Shown here: positions 7,011 through 14,375 of the stretch, one piece after another
Position numbering within the stretch: the stretch's first letter is position 1
Layout: each line of letters starts with the position of its first letter
From: Deltaproteobacteria bacterium
GTDB lineage: Bacteria > Desulfobacterota_B > Binatia > Bin18
Reading direction: 5' to 3'
Length of the DNA stretch: 18,509 nt
NCBI GenBank assembly: GCA_012271025.1
Contig: JAAXHF010000613.1
Location: 1 to 18,509 of the forward strand
The notes under the pieces: generated by a model
Database searches by the model: none
What the model was told of the DNA's origin: nothing
Seen by the model: the letters and a program-made list of their open reading frames with translations, nothing else
Position numbers and translations under genes: made by a program

Positions 7011-8876
7011 ATGATGAGAGCCCTGACCGCAAGCGCAGCGTTGGCTTTCGCCCTCATGGCAACACACGCAGAGCCGGCAACGATTAAACCCGTTACGTTT
7101 GACAGCCAGGGTCGTTCCCTGGTCGGAAATTTGTATCTGCCCGATGATTATGAGGACGGCCGGAAACTGCCTGGTCTTGTCGTGACCGGCGCTTGGACGA
7201 CTGTTAAAGAACAAATGGCGGGCACGTACGCCGCCGCCATGGCAGATCGGGGCTATGCCGCCCTGGCTTTCGACTTTCGCGGCTGGGGGCAGTCGGACGG
7301 CCGGATTCGGTATTTGGAGAATCCCGAACGCAAAACTGAGGATATCCACGCGGCCGTGCATTACCTAGGCAGGCGACCCGAAGTCGATGGAAACCGGATT
7401 GGCGGATTGGGCATTTGCGCCTCGGCCGGCTATATGAGCGATGTCGCCCTCAATAACGGCGCCGTCAAATCCTTGGCCCTGGTGGCCCCCTGGCTTCATA
7501 ACGCCGAAATTGTGAAAGCCGTGTACGGCGGAGACGAAGGCGTCAGCCGACTCATCCAGGCCAGCCGGCAGGCGGAAAAGTCGCCTGAACCCGTCATCGT
7601 AGAAGCGGCCAGCCTGACCAACGACGCAGCCGTGATGTATCGAGCGCCGTATTACACCCAGCCCGACCGCGGCCTGATCCCGGAATACGACAACAAATTT
7701 AATCTGGCCTCGTGGCAAGGCTGGCTGACGTATGACGCGATCCAGTCGGCAGACAATCTGAAAAAGCCTGTTCTGCTGGTCCATTCCGAAGCCGCCGCCA
7801 TTCCGCAAGGGGCGCACGAATACGCCCGTCGCCTGGGCCGCCACGTCGTGGAAGTGTGGTTGGACGACGTGAGCCAATTTGACTTTTACGACCAGCCGAT
7901 TCCGGTCAAAACATCGAGTGACGCCGTGGCCGAGCATTTTCACACAACACTGGCAGCGACCTCCTCGACCGCCAACGCGGCCGTCAAAGACGAGGCCGCG
8001 ATCCGAACGATCATCGAGGGCCTCGGTCCTCTGGTGGACCGGGGGAACTTTGAAGCGGTCGAAAAACTATATGCCGACGAGATAGAGATGGATTACACCT
8101 CCCTCAACGGCGGCGAAGTGGAGCGGAAAAGCCCCCAAGCGTTAATGACCCAGTGGGCGTCTTTCTTACCCGGCTTTGACCGCACCCGGCACGTTGTCTC
8201 CAACATCGCCGTCACGCTCGACGGGATACGGGCCGAAGCGACCGCCTATGGCATCGCCGATCACTATGTGGATGATCTGGCCTGGCAGGTCAAGGGCCAG
8301 TACCACTATAGCTTGCAAAAGGACGCTGGGACGTGGCGAATCACCAGCCACAGGTTCGCGCTGGAGGAGGAAAGCGGCACCCGCGACGTGTTCGAGCCGG
8401 CCATTCGCCAGGCCGCCGCCAATCCCGCAGCCTACATCAAACGGCAGCAAACGGAAAAAGCCGTGCGGGACTTCCTGACCGCACTGGAAGAGAAGGACAT
8501 GGAGAAGTTTGCGGGCGTCTGGGCTGAGGACGCGGTTCTTGAGATGCCCTACGCGCCGGAAGGTTTCCCCAAGCGTGTGGCTGGGAGAGAAGACCTCATC
8601 AAGCATTATGCGGCATGGCCGCAGAACAGCGGAAAAGCCGATTTTACCTCACAGCTGGTCTTTCACCCCCTGCGGGATCCGGAGAGAATTTTTGTCGAGT
8701 TCAAAGGGGCGGTAGAGATTGTGCCGACAGGTCGGTTATATCACCAGAGCTATGGCGGCCTGTTTCATGTGGCGGACGGGAAGATCAAACTCTTCCGCGA
8801 GTATTTCGACCCTGCTCCCTTCACGTGGGCTTTTGGTTTGGACGAGGGGGGAAGCTTTCAGGCTGGAGAATCCTGA
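7011..8876 (+). CDS. Exported alpha/beta hydrolase fused to two SnoaL/NTF2-like domains, 621 aa
   Basis: Three parts are visible. Residues 1-20 form a signal peptide (MMRALTASAALAFALMATHA, cut probably before EPA). Residues about 25-312 are an alpha/beta hydrolase of the YcjY/dienelactone-hydrolase-like type: LAFDFRGWGQSDG (85-97), IGGLGICASAGY (130-141) as nucleophile elbow, VLLVHSEAAAIPQGA (254-268) and SQFDFYDQP (288-296). Residues about 325-455 and 480-605 are each SnoaL/NTF2-like; compare LVDRGNFEAVEKLYADEIEM with ALEEKDMEKFAGVWAEDAVL, and WRITSHRF with KIKLFREYFDP. The nucleophile is either Cys136 (G-I-C-A-S) or Ser138 (C-A-S-A-G). Glu260 and Gln289 stand where acid and His are usual, so catalysis is uncertain. 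The start is the ATG at 7011 with GGGAGG seven bases upstream, not the open frame from 6957. It is probably controlled by the divergent LysR. Confidence 0.85.
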   Translation: MMRALTASAALAFALMATHAEPATIKPVTFDSQGRSLVGNLYLPDDYEDGRKLPGLVVTGAWTTVKEQMAGTYAAAMADRGYAALAFDFRGWGQSDGRIRYLENPERKTEDIHAAVHYLGRRPEVDGNRIGGLGICASAGYMSDVALNNGAVKSLALVAPWLHNAEIVKAVYGGDEGVSRLIQASRQAEKSPEPVIVEAASLTNDAAVMYRAPYYTQPDRGLIPEYDNKFNLASWQGWLTYDAIQSADNLKKPVLLVHSEAAAIPQGAHEYARRLGRHVVEVWLDDVSQFDFYDQPIPVKTSSDAVAEHFHTTLAATSSTANAAVKDEAAIRTIIEGLGPLVDRGNFEAVEKLYADEIEMDYTSLNGGEVERKSPQALMTQWASFLPGFDRTRHVVSNIAVTLDGIRAEATAYGIADHYVDDLAWQVKGQYHYSLQKDAGTWRITSHRFALEEESGTRDVFEPAIRQAAANPAAYIKRQQTEKAVRDFLTALEEKDMEKFAGVWAEDAVLEMPYAPEGFPKRVAGREDLIKHYAAWPQNSGKADFTSQLVFHPLRDPERIFVEFKGAVEIVPTGRLYHQSYGGLFHVADGKIKLFREYFDPAPFTWAFGLDEGGSFQAGES

Positions 8877-8896
8877 GGTTCTTCAGCCGTGTCTGC

Positions 8897-9652
8897 TCAG
8901 GCGACCAGGGCTCTGACCTCGGCCGGGCTCGGGCCGCCGGGTCGCAGCAGGACGACCGCATCATCAAAGCCGGCCTCGGCAAAGCGCGATAGCGTGTCCC
9001 TGGCCCAGCCCAAGTCGTGGTCGCCGCCGAGCTGAATGGTGGACACAATAGCCCGCTTGCCCCCGGCCGCACGGTAACGGCCCAGGGCGGCGATGACCTA
9101 GTCGGGGGTCCGGTAGTGAGCCGAGGCAATCCAGCCGTCAAAATCGCTGGCCGCCCGCTCCACCCCGGCGCCCCAGCTGCCGAGCAGCAGGGGCGGACCG
9201 CCCGCCACCGTCCGCCACGGCGTCAGGTCGGCCCGTTCATTCTTGCCCTCGGTCAGTAGGGTCTTGAGGCGGGTCAGGCTGGTGTCAAAGGTCTTGAAGC
9301 GCGCGGCGTAGTCGCGTTCAAAGGCGACAAAGTCGGTTTCGGTAGACCCCGCACCAAGGCCCAGCGTCAAGCGCTCGCCACACACCTGCGTCAGGGAAAA
9401 AATGCGGTGGGCCAGGTCGGTCTCGTGATACAGGGGTAGCTGCAGAACGGCCGTCCCGAGTTCTATGTCCGTGGTGACATTGGCAGCCGTTGCCAGGGCG
9501 ATAAACGGGTCGGGGATCATGAACCTGCGACCGACCGCCTGGGCCATCCACAGGCTGTCAAAGCCTTCCCCGGCGTAGCGTCTGGCCTGCTCTGCCAGAT
9601 CAGACATGTGAGGCTGGGCCGACAAAAAGCCGAACAGTGCGCCTAATCTCAT
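8897..9652 (-). pseudogene. Luciferase-like (LLM-class) oxidoreductase interrupted by one in-frame TAG
   Basis: From the ATG at 9652 (GAGG upstream) the frame encodes a flavin/F420 luciferase-like protein: MRLGALFGFLSAQPH, GEGFDSLWMAQAVG, IELGTAVLQLPLYHETDLAH and LTLGLGAGSTETDF. At codon 185 the frame meets TAG (9100-9098), directly after SAHYRTPD. The same frame then continues for 66 codons to TGA at 8899-8897, reading VIAALGRYRAAGGKRAIVST and FAEAGFDDAVVLLRPGG, which is the normal end of such a protein. The missing residue is most simply Glu (GAG to TAG, one base). It is the last gene of the cupin-dioxygenase operon, 12 bases after the preceding stop. Possible explanations are a recent nonsense mutation, a sequencing error or suppression. 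The 184-residue product would lack the last barrel strands. Confidence 0.85.
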
Positions 9653-9664
9653 GTCTCCCTCACG

Positions 9665-10516
9665 CTAGACAAACCGGCCCTCTTTGCGGGGCTGACGACC
9701 GAGCGCCAACTCCGGCGGCAGCAGACCCGCCTCCTGCTCGGCCGCCAGCGGCGGGGTGAAGTAGCCCAGGGCGTCGCCCATCATCGTATAGCCGAGCAGT
9801 TCCTGGAGTTCCGGCGCAAAGTCTTTGGCCAGCTCCGGCGGGCAGGACAGGTACTGGTTTTCTTCCTGGCGCAGCCAGCCCAGGGAATAGCCGATGTTCA
9901 GCCCCACCCGGTCGGCCGAACTGGTATTGGCCCCGCCACCGTGAAGGACGCTTCCCGAATAGACCAGGACCGAGCCCGGCGCCATTTCGGCGCAGGCGAT
10001 GTCGGCCGGGCTCGCCTCACGCTCCTCGGGCCACGCGGCACTGCCCGGCACCACTCGGGTCGCACCGTTCTCGCGGGTGAACTCAGTCAGCGCCCACATG
10101 GTGCTGAGCTGCGGCTCAAGCCCGCGCAGGTACTGCCCCCACACCAGCCGGTCGCGGTGCAGAAACTGCGTGGGCTGGTCCGGCATGATCCGGATGACCT
10201 GTGACAGGTGGAGCTGGTAGCGCTTGCAGTTGGGCAGCAGGAACGCGTCGCATACGCCCAGGATGGTGGCCTGCATGACGATGTCCCGGCATGCCGCCGA
10301 GCGGGCGATCAGCGCCCCGGTCCGCGTCGTTCGGTAGCCGGAATCCTTGTCCCGACCGACCGGGGCGGCCTGACTGAAGGGCAGCAGCTCGTCCAGGGCG
10401 GCTTGGGCCTGGTGTGGGTCAATCACCCGCTCAAGCACGACCGCGCCGTCGCGGGTGACAGCGGCCGCAATAGCCTGGGGCGATGCCGTCGCGCTCAGAT
10501 AGCTCAGCTGTGCCAT
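9665..10516 (-). CDS. Phytanoyl-CoA dioxygenase-family protein, tandem copy 2, 283 aa
   Basis: A non-haem iron, 2-oxoglutarate-type oxygenase of the PhyH family (PF05721). The iron triad is seen as H120-R-D122 in FLHRDRLVWGQYLRG and H192 in VLHGGGANTSS, with R203 in ADRVGLNIGY at the usual 2-oxoglutarate position. By ungapped hand alignment it matches the neighbouring gene at 10537-11388 at about 224 of 283 residues, with no length change. Differences concentrate in the first 40 residues and the last 45, while the catalytic core is almost unchanged. The start at 10516 has GAGGAA seven bases upstream. The frame runs on through the neighbouring gene to 10969, but that part has no ribosome site and is antisense-type noise. 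It is 20 bases from copy 1 and 12 from the broken luciferase gene. The hydroxylation substrate is unknown. Confidence 0.9.
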   Translation of the reverse strand: MAQLSYLSATASPQAIAAAVTRDGAVVLERVIDPHQAQAALDELLPFSQAAPVGRDKDSGYRTTRTGALIARSAACRDIVMQATILGVCDAFLLPNCKRYQLHLSQVIRIMPDQPTQFLHRDRLVWGQYLRGLEPQLSTMWALTEFTRENGATRVVPGSAAWPEEREASPADIACAEMAPGSVLVYSGSVLHGGGANTSSADRVGLNIGYSLGWLRQEENQYLSCPPELAKDFAPELQELLGYTMMGDALGYFTPPLAAEQEAGLLPPELALGRQPRKEGRFV

Positions 10517-10536
10517 TGGGCTGTTCCTCTTGCGGG

Positions 10537-11388
10537 CTAGGCAAACCGGCGCGGCTTGCGCGGTCGGCGGCCGAGTGCGAATTCCGGCGGTCGCAGGCCA
10601 ATCTCCTGGTCGGCCGCCACCGGCGGGGTGAAGTAGCCCAGGGCGTAGTTCATCATCGCATAGCCGAGCAGTTCCTGGAGTTCCGGCGCAAAGTCCTTGG
10701 CCAGTTCCGGCGGGCAGGACAGGTACTGATTTTCCTCCTGACGCAGCCAGCCCAGAGAATAGGTGATGTTCAGCCCCACCCGGTCGGCCGGGCTGGTATT
10801 CGCTCCGCCGCCGTGGATCACCGTCCCCGAATACACCAGGACCGAGCCGGGCGCCATTTCGGCATAGGAGATGTCGGCCGGGCTGGCCTCGCGTTCCTCG
10901 GGCCACGCGGCGCTGCCCGGCACCACCTGGGTCGCGCCGTTTTCCTGGCTGAACTCGGTCAGCGCCCACAGGGTGTTGAGCTGGGGCTCAAGGCCGCGCA
11001 GATACTGCCCCCACACCAGCCGGTCGCGGTGCAACAGCTGTTTCGGCTGGCCCGGCATAATGCGGATGACCTGGGCCAGATGGAGCTGGTAGCGCTTGCA
11101 GTTGGGCAGCAGGAACTCGTCGCACACGCCCAGGACGGTGGCCTGCGTGGCCAGCTCCCGGCACGCCGCCGAGCGGGCGATCAGCGCCCCGGTCCGGGTG
11201 GTCTGGTAGCCCGAGAACTCGTCGCGGCCGACCGGGGTGGCGTCAACAAAGGGCCGCAACTCGTCAAGCGTGGCGGCGGCCTGATCCCGGCTGATCGCGT
11301 TTTCCATGATGACCGCGCCGTCGCGGGCTATGGCTGCGGTCAGCTCTTGCGGCGAAGCGCTTGCGGATAAGCGAGTCAACTCCGGCAT
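10537..11388 (-). CDS. Phytanoyl-CoA dioxygenase-family protein, tandem copy 1, 283 aa
   Basis: A PhyH-family Fe(II)/2-oxoglutarate oxygenase with the full set of ligands: H120 and D122 (LLHRDRLVWGQYLRG), H192 (VIHGGGANTSPADR) and R203. Other conserved blocks are NGATQVVPGSAAWPEEREAS (150-169) and EMAPGSVLVYSG (177-188), the usual barrel strands of the family. Relatives hydroxylate acyl-CoAs, secondary metabolites or small alcohols; nothing here selects one. The start at 11388 has AGGAAGA six bases upstream. It follows the small membrane-protein gene by 32 bases and precedes its near-twin by 20. Two intact, same-length copies suggest a duplication kept for dosage or for a shifted substrate range. 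Confidence 0.9.
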   Translation of the reverse strand: MPELTRLSASASPQELTAAIARDGAVIMENAISRDQAAATLDELRPFVDATPVGRDEFSGYQTTRTGALIARSAACRELATQATVLGVCDEFLLPNCKRYQLHLAQVIRIMPGQPKQLLHRDRLVWGQYLRGLEPQLNTLWALTEFSQENGATQVVPGSAAWPEEREASPADISYAEMAPGSVLVYSGTVIHGGGANTSPADRVGLNITYSLGWLRQEENQYLSCPPELAKDFAPELQELLGYAMMNYALGYFTPPVAADQEIGLRPPEFALGRRPRKPRRFA

Positions 11389-11420
11389 TGCAATTCTTCC
11401 TTTCGCATAGACGGTTTATA

Positions 11421-11834
11421 TCACCCCGAGTTGTCGCGCAGCGTCTGGGCCAGGACGTAGGCCGGCACCAGCACCAGCAGGGCCAGCGTGACCACGTTGC
11501 CGATTTTGTCGATCAGGGCCGGGTACATGTCGAGGTGATACATGTGGTAGCTGAAGTGGGGCAGCTGGGCGACCAGCCAGCCGAGCGCCGCAGCCAGGGC
11601 CAGCTCACGGGTCCGGTAGACCACGGCCACCAGCGTGACCACCGCCAGGGACAGATAGCCACCGCCCACATCCCGGACCAGATGCTCGTTGAACGGCCCA
11701 TCGACCGACACCCAGCTGAGACCCAGGCCCGGAAAGCTGTCATAGAATGCCTGCGGAAAAAAGAGTGCCCAGACGCCCACCACCCCGCCGCTGACGATTA
11801 GAAACCACAGGCTGGTGCGGACACGGGTGTTCAT
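11421..11834 (-). CDS. Small integral membrane protein, four predicted helices, 137 aa, function unknown
   Basis: Hydrophobic stretches suggest four membrane helices: about residues 7-26, 56-73, 76-94 and 109-130. Between helices 1 and 2 is a conserved-looking loop, FPQAFYDSFPGLGLSWVSVDGPFNEHLVRDVGG (within 26-58), and before helix 4 a His/Tyr-rich segment, LPHFSYHMYHLDMYP (91-105). I have seen this FYDSFPG...DGP.NEHLVRDVG pattern in uncharacterised membrane proteins, but no function is known to me. The start at 11834 has GGGGAG eight bases upstream, and its ATG overlaps the cupin stop as ATGA. A longer open frame extends upstream but is the cupin gene out of frame. Its operon position suggests it serves the cupin or the dioxygenases. 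Confidence 0.8.
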   Translation of the reverse strand: MNTRVRTSLWFLIVSGGVVGVWALFFPQAFYDSFPGLGLSWVSVDGPFNEHLVRDVGGGYLSLAVVTLVAVVYRTRELALAAALGWLVAQLPHFSYHMYHLDMYPALIDKIGNVVTLALLVLVPAYVLAQTLRDNSG

Positions 11835-12538
11835 GGGGCTCTCTCCCCGGAGTGCTCGTCCGCAGCGGCCAACCCGCCTGTCTTCACGTACAACTCGCAG
11901 CCGCCGGGCGAGACGGGCGTGTGGCCAGCCCCGGCCGGCAGCCGCAGCCACGCATGGCGTTCATATACGCCGTGTTCATCCGCGAACCCGCCGTTCAGCA
12001 CAAACAGTTCCACCCCGTCCTCATAACAGATCGTCCCCGGACGGGTAGCCGGAGCCCAGCGTTGCAGCTCTGCCGTGTCGGCAAAGCCGGCTTGGGCGTA
12101 CAGGGGCTTGCGCTCAATGCCGGACAGCTCGGTCGTTTGCCAGGCCAGCTCCGCAGTCCGCAGCGCGACGCACCGGCGACCCGGCCCGGCGTACTGTCGG
12201 AGTTTCACAAACAGCACACAGCCCGGCTTGGAAAAGGGCGCGTGTCGGAATCCCTCGGGGCTCAGCAGATAGGTCCCGGCCGGCCAGTCGCCCCGTTCGT
12301 CTGAAAAAGTCCCCTCAAGGACCAGGATTTCTTCGCCGTCGGGATGCGCATGGGCGGGAAAGGACGCGTTCGGATCGTAGCGGACAAGCGAGGTCACCCG
12401 ACCGGCTTCTGCGCTGCCGACCAGGTGCAGCCGTTTGCGCCACACCGTCCGGCTCGGGCTGGCCTGCCAGGCCAGGCTTGCGGCGTGCATCACCGCCCGC
12501 TGGCTCAGATCGGCGTTCATGGCGTGGCTGACGGTCAT
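11831..12538 (-). CDS. Two-cupin protein, ChrR-like cupin domain, 235 aa
   Basis: The protein has two cupin halves. The first (about residues 30-115) has a full metal motif: H63-x-H65 and E69/E70 in [16 protein letters not shown], and H99 in FRHAPFS. The second (about 140-222) keeps the shape ([32 protein letters not shown] with H206) but lacks H-x-H, so it is probably not a metal site. This layout resembles the cupin part of ChrR-type anti-sigma proteins and related stand-alone enzymes. No zinc anti-sigma domain or partner sigma factor gene is present here, so an enzymatic or sensor role is more likely. The ATG at 12538 is chosen because GGGGAG lies nine bases upstream; Met at 12520 is possible. 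It heads the operon and is divergent from the LLM gene at 12624. Confidence 0.85.
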   Translation of the reverse strand: MTVSHAMNADLSQRAVMHAASLAWQASPSRTVWRKRLHLVGSAEAGRVTSLVRYDPNASFPAHAHPDGEEILVLEGTFSDERGDWPAGTYLLSPEGFRHAPFSKPGCVLFVKLRQYAGPGRRCVALRTAELAWQTTELSGIERKPLYAQAGFADTAELQRWAPATRPGTICYEDGVELFVLNGGFADEHGVYERHAWLRLPAGAGHTPVSPGGCELYVKTGGLAAADEHSGERAP

Positions 12539-12623
12539 GCGTGTGTGCTCCCCGGATTTGAGTTCCCCGCCCGCGTGGTCTACATGTGCAGACATACCGC
12601 CCACACCCACAGGAGGCAATAGT

Positions 12624-13655
12624 ATGCGACTCGGACTCGTCAGCGGCTACTCAGGCCCGAAGATGAACGAAACCATGCAGGTGATTCTGGAAGCCGAACG
12701 GCTGGGCTTTGACTCGGTCTGGACCGGCGAGGCGTGGGGCTCCGACGTGGTCTCGTTTCTGGCCTTTGTCGGAGCGCGCACGTCCAGCATCAAGCTCGGG
12801 GCCGGCATTTTACAGATGCAGGCCCGCACCCCGGCCATGACCGCCATGACCGCCATGACGCTCGACGGGCTGACCAACGGCCGCTTTCTGATCGGGCTGG
12901 GGCCGTCCAACCCCCAGGTCATCGAGGGCTGGCACGGCGTGGCCTACGGCAAGCCGCTGCAACGCTACCGTGAGTACATCGACATCATCCGCCGGATTCT
13001 TGTCCGCGAGCAAAAGCTACGCTACGACGGCCAGGAATACCAGATTCCGTACACCGGCCCGGACGCCAGTGGTCTGGGCAAGCCGCTCAAGAGCATCCTC
13101 CACGGCCGGCCCGATATGAAGATCTACACCGCCTCGATCGGCCCCAAGGGCATCGCCCTGGCGGCCGAACTGGCCGACGGGCTGCTGCCGGTGTGGATGA
13201 GCCCGGACTGGTGCGCCGACTACTACACGCCCCAGCTTGAGGCCGGCTTTGCCAGGGCCGGCAACGGCAAGAGCATGCAGAATTTCGATCTGGCGCCGTA
13301 TGTAAGCTGTGTGCTGGGTGACGACCTCGACGCCTGCCGCGCCCCGGTCAAGGCCAGCCTGGCGCTGTACATCGGGGGCATGGGCGCCCGCAGCAAGAAC
13401 TTCTACAACAGCTATGTCCGCAACTTCGGCTATGAGGGGCTGGCCGGCCAGCTTCAGGATTTGTACCTGTCGGGTCGCAAGGCCGAGGCCCAGGCGGCCG
13501 TGCCCGACGAGCTGGTTGACGCCGTGGCCCTGGTCGGCCCCAAAGAACGCATTGCCGAGCAGCTGAGCCGCTGGAAGGCCTCGCCCGTGACCACCATGCT
13601 GATCGGCACCAACCAGGTCGAAGCGCTGCGGGTGCTGGCCGAGCTGTGCCTGTAG
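12624..13655 (+). CDS. LLM-class F420-dependent oxidoreductase, luciferase-like, 343 aa
   Basis: A luciferase-like TIM-barrel (PF00296), probably using F420 by its resemblance to that subgroup. Landmarks are [11 protein letters not shown] at the N-terminus, [18 protein letters not shown] (24-41), [20 protein letters not shown] (51-70), [20 protein letters not shown] (74-93), [20 protein letters not shown] and [20 protein letters not shown]. The start is set by AGGAGG seven bases upstream of the ATG at 12624; the open frame runs further 5' into the divergent cupin gene and is not coding there. Residues 66-74 contain a TAMTAMT echo from three 9-bp units (12834-12860), which I believe is normal for this subfamily. 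It lies alone on the plus strand and ends just before a palindromic repeat. The substrate is unknown. Confidence 0.9.
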   Translation: MRLGLVSGYSGPKMNETMQVILEAERLGFDSVWTGEAWGSDVVSFLAFVGARTSSIKLGAGILQMQARTPAMTAMTAMTLDGLTNGRFLIGLGPSNPQVIEGWHGVAYGKPLQRYREYIDIIRRILVREQKLRYDGQEYQIPYTGPDASGLGKPLKSILHGRPDMKIYTASIGPKGIALAAELADGLLPVWMSPDWCADYYTPQLEAGFARAGNGKSMQNFDLAPYVSCVLGDDLDACRAPVKASLALYIGGMGARSKNFYNSYVRNFGYEGLAGQLQDLYLSGRKAEAQAAVPDELVDAVALVGPKERIAEQLSRWKASPVTTMLIGTNQVEALRVLAELCL

Positions 13656-13675
13656 GGGGGTCCTCAGCTGAGTAG

Positions 13676-13701
13676 GTCGGATTAGCGGAGCGTAATCCGA
13701 C
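13676..13701. repeat. Palindromic intergenic repeat (REP-like)
   Basis: GTCGGATTA (13676-13684) and TAATCCGAC (13693-13701) form a perfect 9-bp inverted repeat over an 8-base loop (gcggagcg). The core TCGGATTAGCG...CGTAATCCGA is a dispersed palindromic element I have seen between genes in many proteobacterial genomes. It lies between convergent genes and could also stop transcription from both sides. A separate 10-bp palindrome, CTCAGCTGAG, sits at 13663-13672. Confidence 0.65.
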
Positions 13702-13734
13702 ACAATATCCCGCCCGGCCTGCAGGAAGCAATTC

Positions 13735-14361
13735 TCAGGGATGCAGCGCCGTGCTGTTGCGTTCGACAATGAAGGTGCCGCGGCGCTCGACAAAGTCGCT
13801 CACCGCCTCGGACAGCGCCTCGGGCCGGTCGCCCGCGATATCGTGGCCCGCGTCATAGCTCAGGGCATAGTAGCACTCGGGCAGACGCTCGACGTACAGC
13901 CGGCCCGTCTCCGGCGGGATGGCGGGATCGTTGGTGCCGAACAGCACCAGCGTTGGCGCCCGCACCTCGCCCAAGCGTCCGGTCAGGGCCGACTCGGCGC
14001 CAGCCTCGGGCAGCAGCACCATCGGTGATATCAGCGCCAGCCCGTCAACGTGGTTCGGGGCGTCCACCGCCTGCCACAGGGCAAGCGCGGCCGTGTCGTC
14101 GCTGCCGATCACCACATAGCGATCCAGACCAAGCGCGGCGACCGCCCGGTTCAGCCGACCGGCGACCGCCTCCTGCTCCTGGTCCGCCGAGGCGGGCAGC
14201 TCCAGGACGACGACCCGGAACTGCCGGGCCAACAGGCTGGCAAAGGCAGACAGCTCCAGCTCCCCAGCTAATATGACCACCGGACTGCCCTGCCCGGCTT
14301 CCAGATACCGCAGCGGCGTCCCGTCCACCTGTATCGAACGCTCAACACTCGGCCCGCTCAT
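13735..14361 (-). CDS. Small lidless alpha/beta hydrolase-fold protein with Asp at the nucleophile position, 208 aa
   Basis: The alpha/beta hydrolase fold is recognisable from LRYLEAGQGSPVVILAG (17-33), the elbow strand DRYVVIGSDDTAALALW (80-96), the late strand PTLVLFGTNDPAIPPET (136-152) and YDAGHDIAGDRP (169-180). The elbow reads G86-S-D88-D-T, so Asp88 occupies the usual Ser site and Thr the usual Gly. With D145 and H173 this would make an Asp-Asp-His triad, as in haloalkane dehalogenases and epoxide hydrolases, or the protein may be inactive. At 208 residues it is shorter than usual: the cap between strands 6 and 7 is missing, as ISPMVLLPE runs almost at once into the next strand. The start at 14361 follows a G-run. 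It is 14 bases after the LLM gene, so the pair is probably one transcript. Confidence 0.8.
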   Translation of the reverse strand: MSGPSVERSIQVDGTPLRYLEAGQGSPVVILAGELELSAFASLLARQFRVVVLELPASADQEQEAVAGRLNRAVAALGLDRYVVIGSDDTAALALWQAVDAPNHVDGLALISPMVLLPEAGAESALTGRLGEVRAPTLVLFGTNDPAIPPETGRLYVERLPECYYALSYDAGHDIAGDRPEALSEAVSDFVERRGTFIVERNSTALHP

Positions 14362-14375
14362 GGCATCCCCCCGGC

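Noticed and set aside
10517..10969. N-terminal extension of dioxygenase copy 2 to 434 residues
   Set aside because: The added part reads copy 1 out of frame; the ATG at 10516 has a good ribosome site and gives the same length as copy 1.
10483..11370. Plus-strand frame opposite the dioxygenase copies, with a similar one at 9941-10204
   Set aside because: The two resemble each other only because the genes beneath are duplicated; no start signal or family match.
12834..12860. Three tandem 9-bp units (GCCATGACC-like) in the LLM gene
   Set aside because: They encode TAMTAMT, which I believe is a normal feature of this LLM subfamily, so it is not a repeat element.
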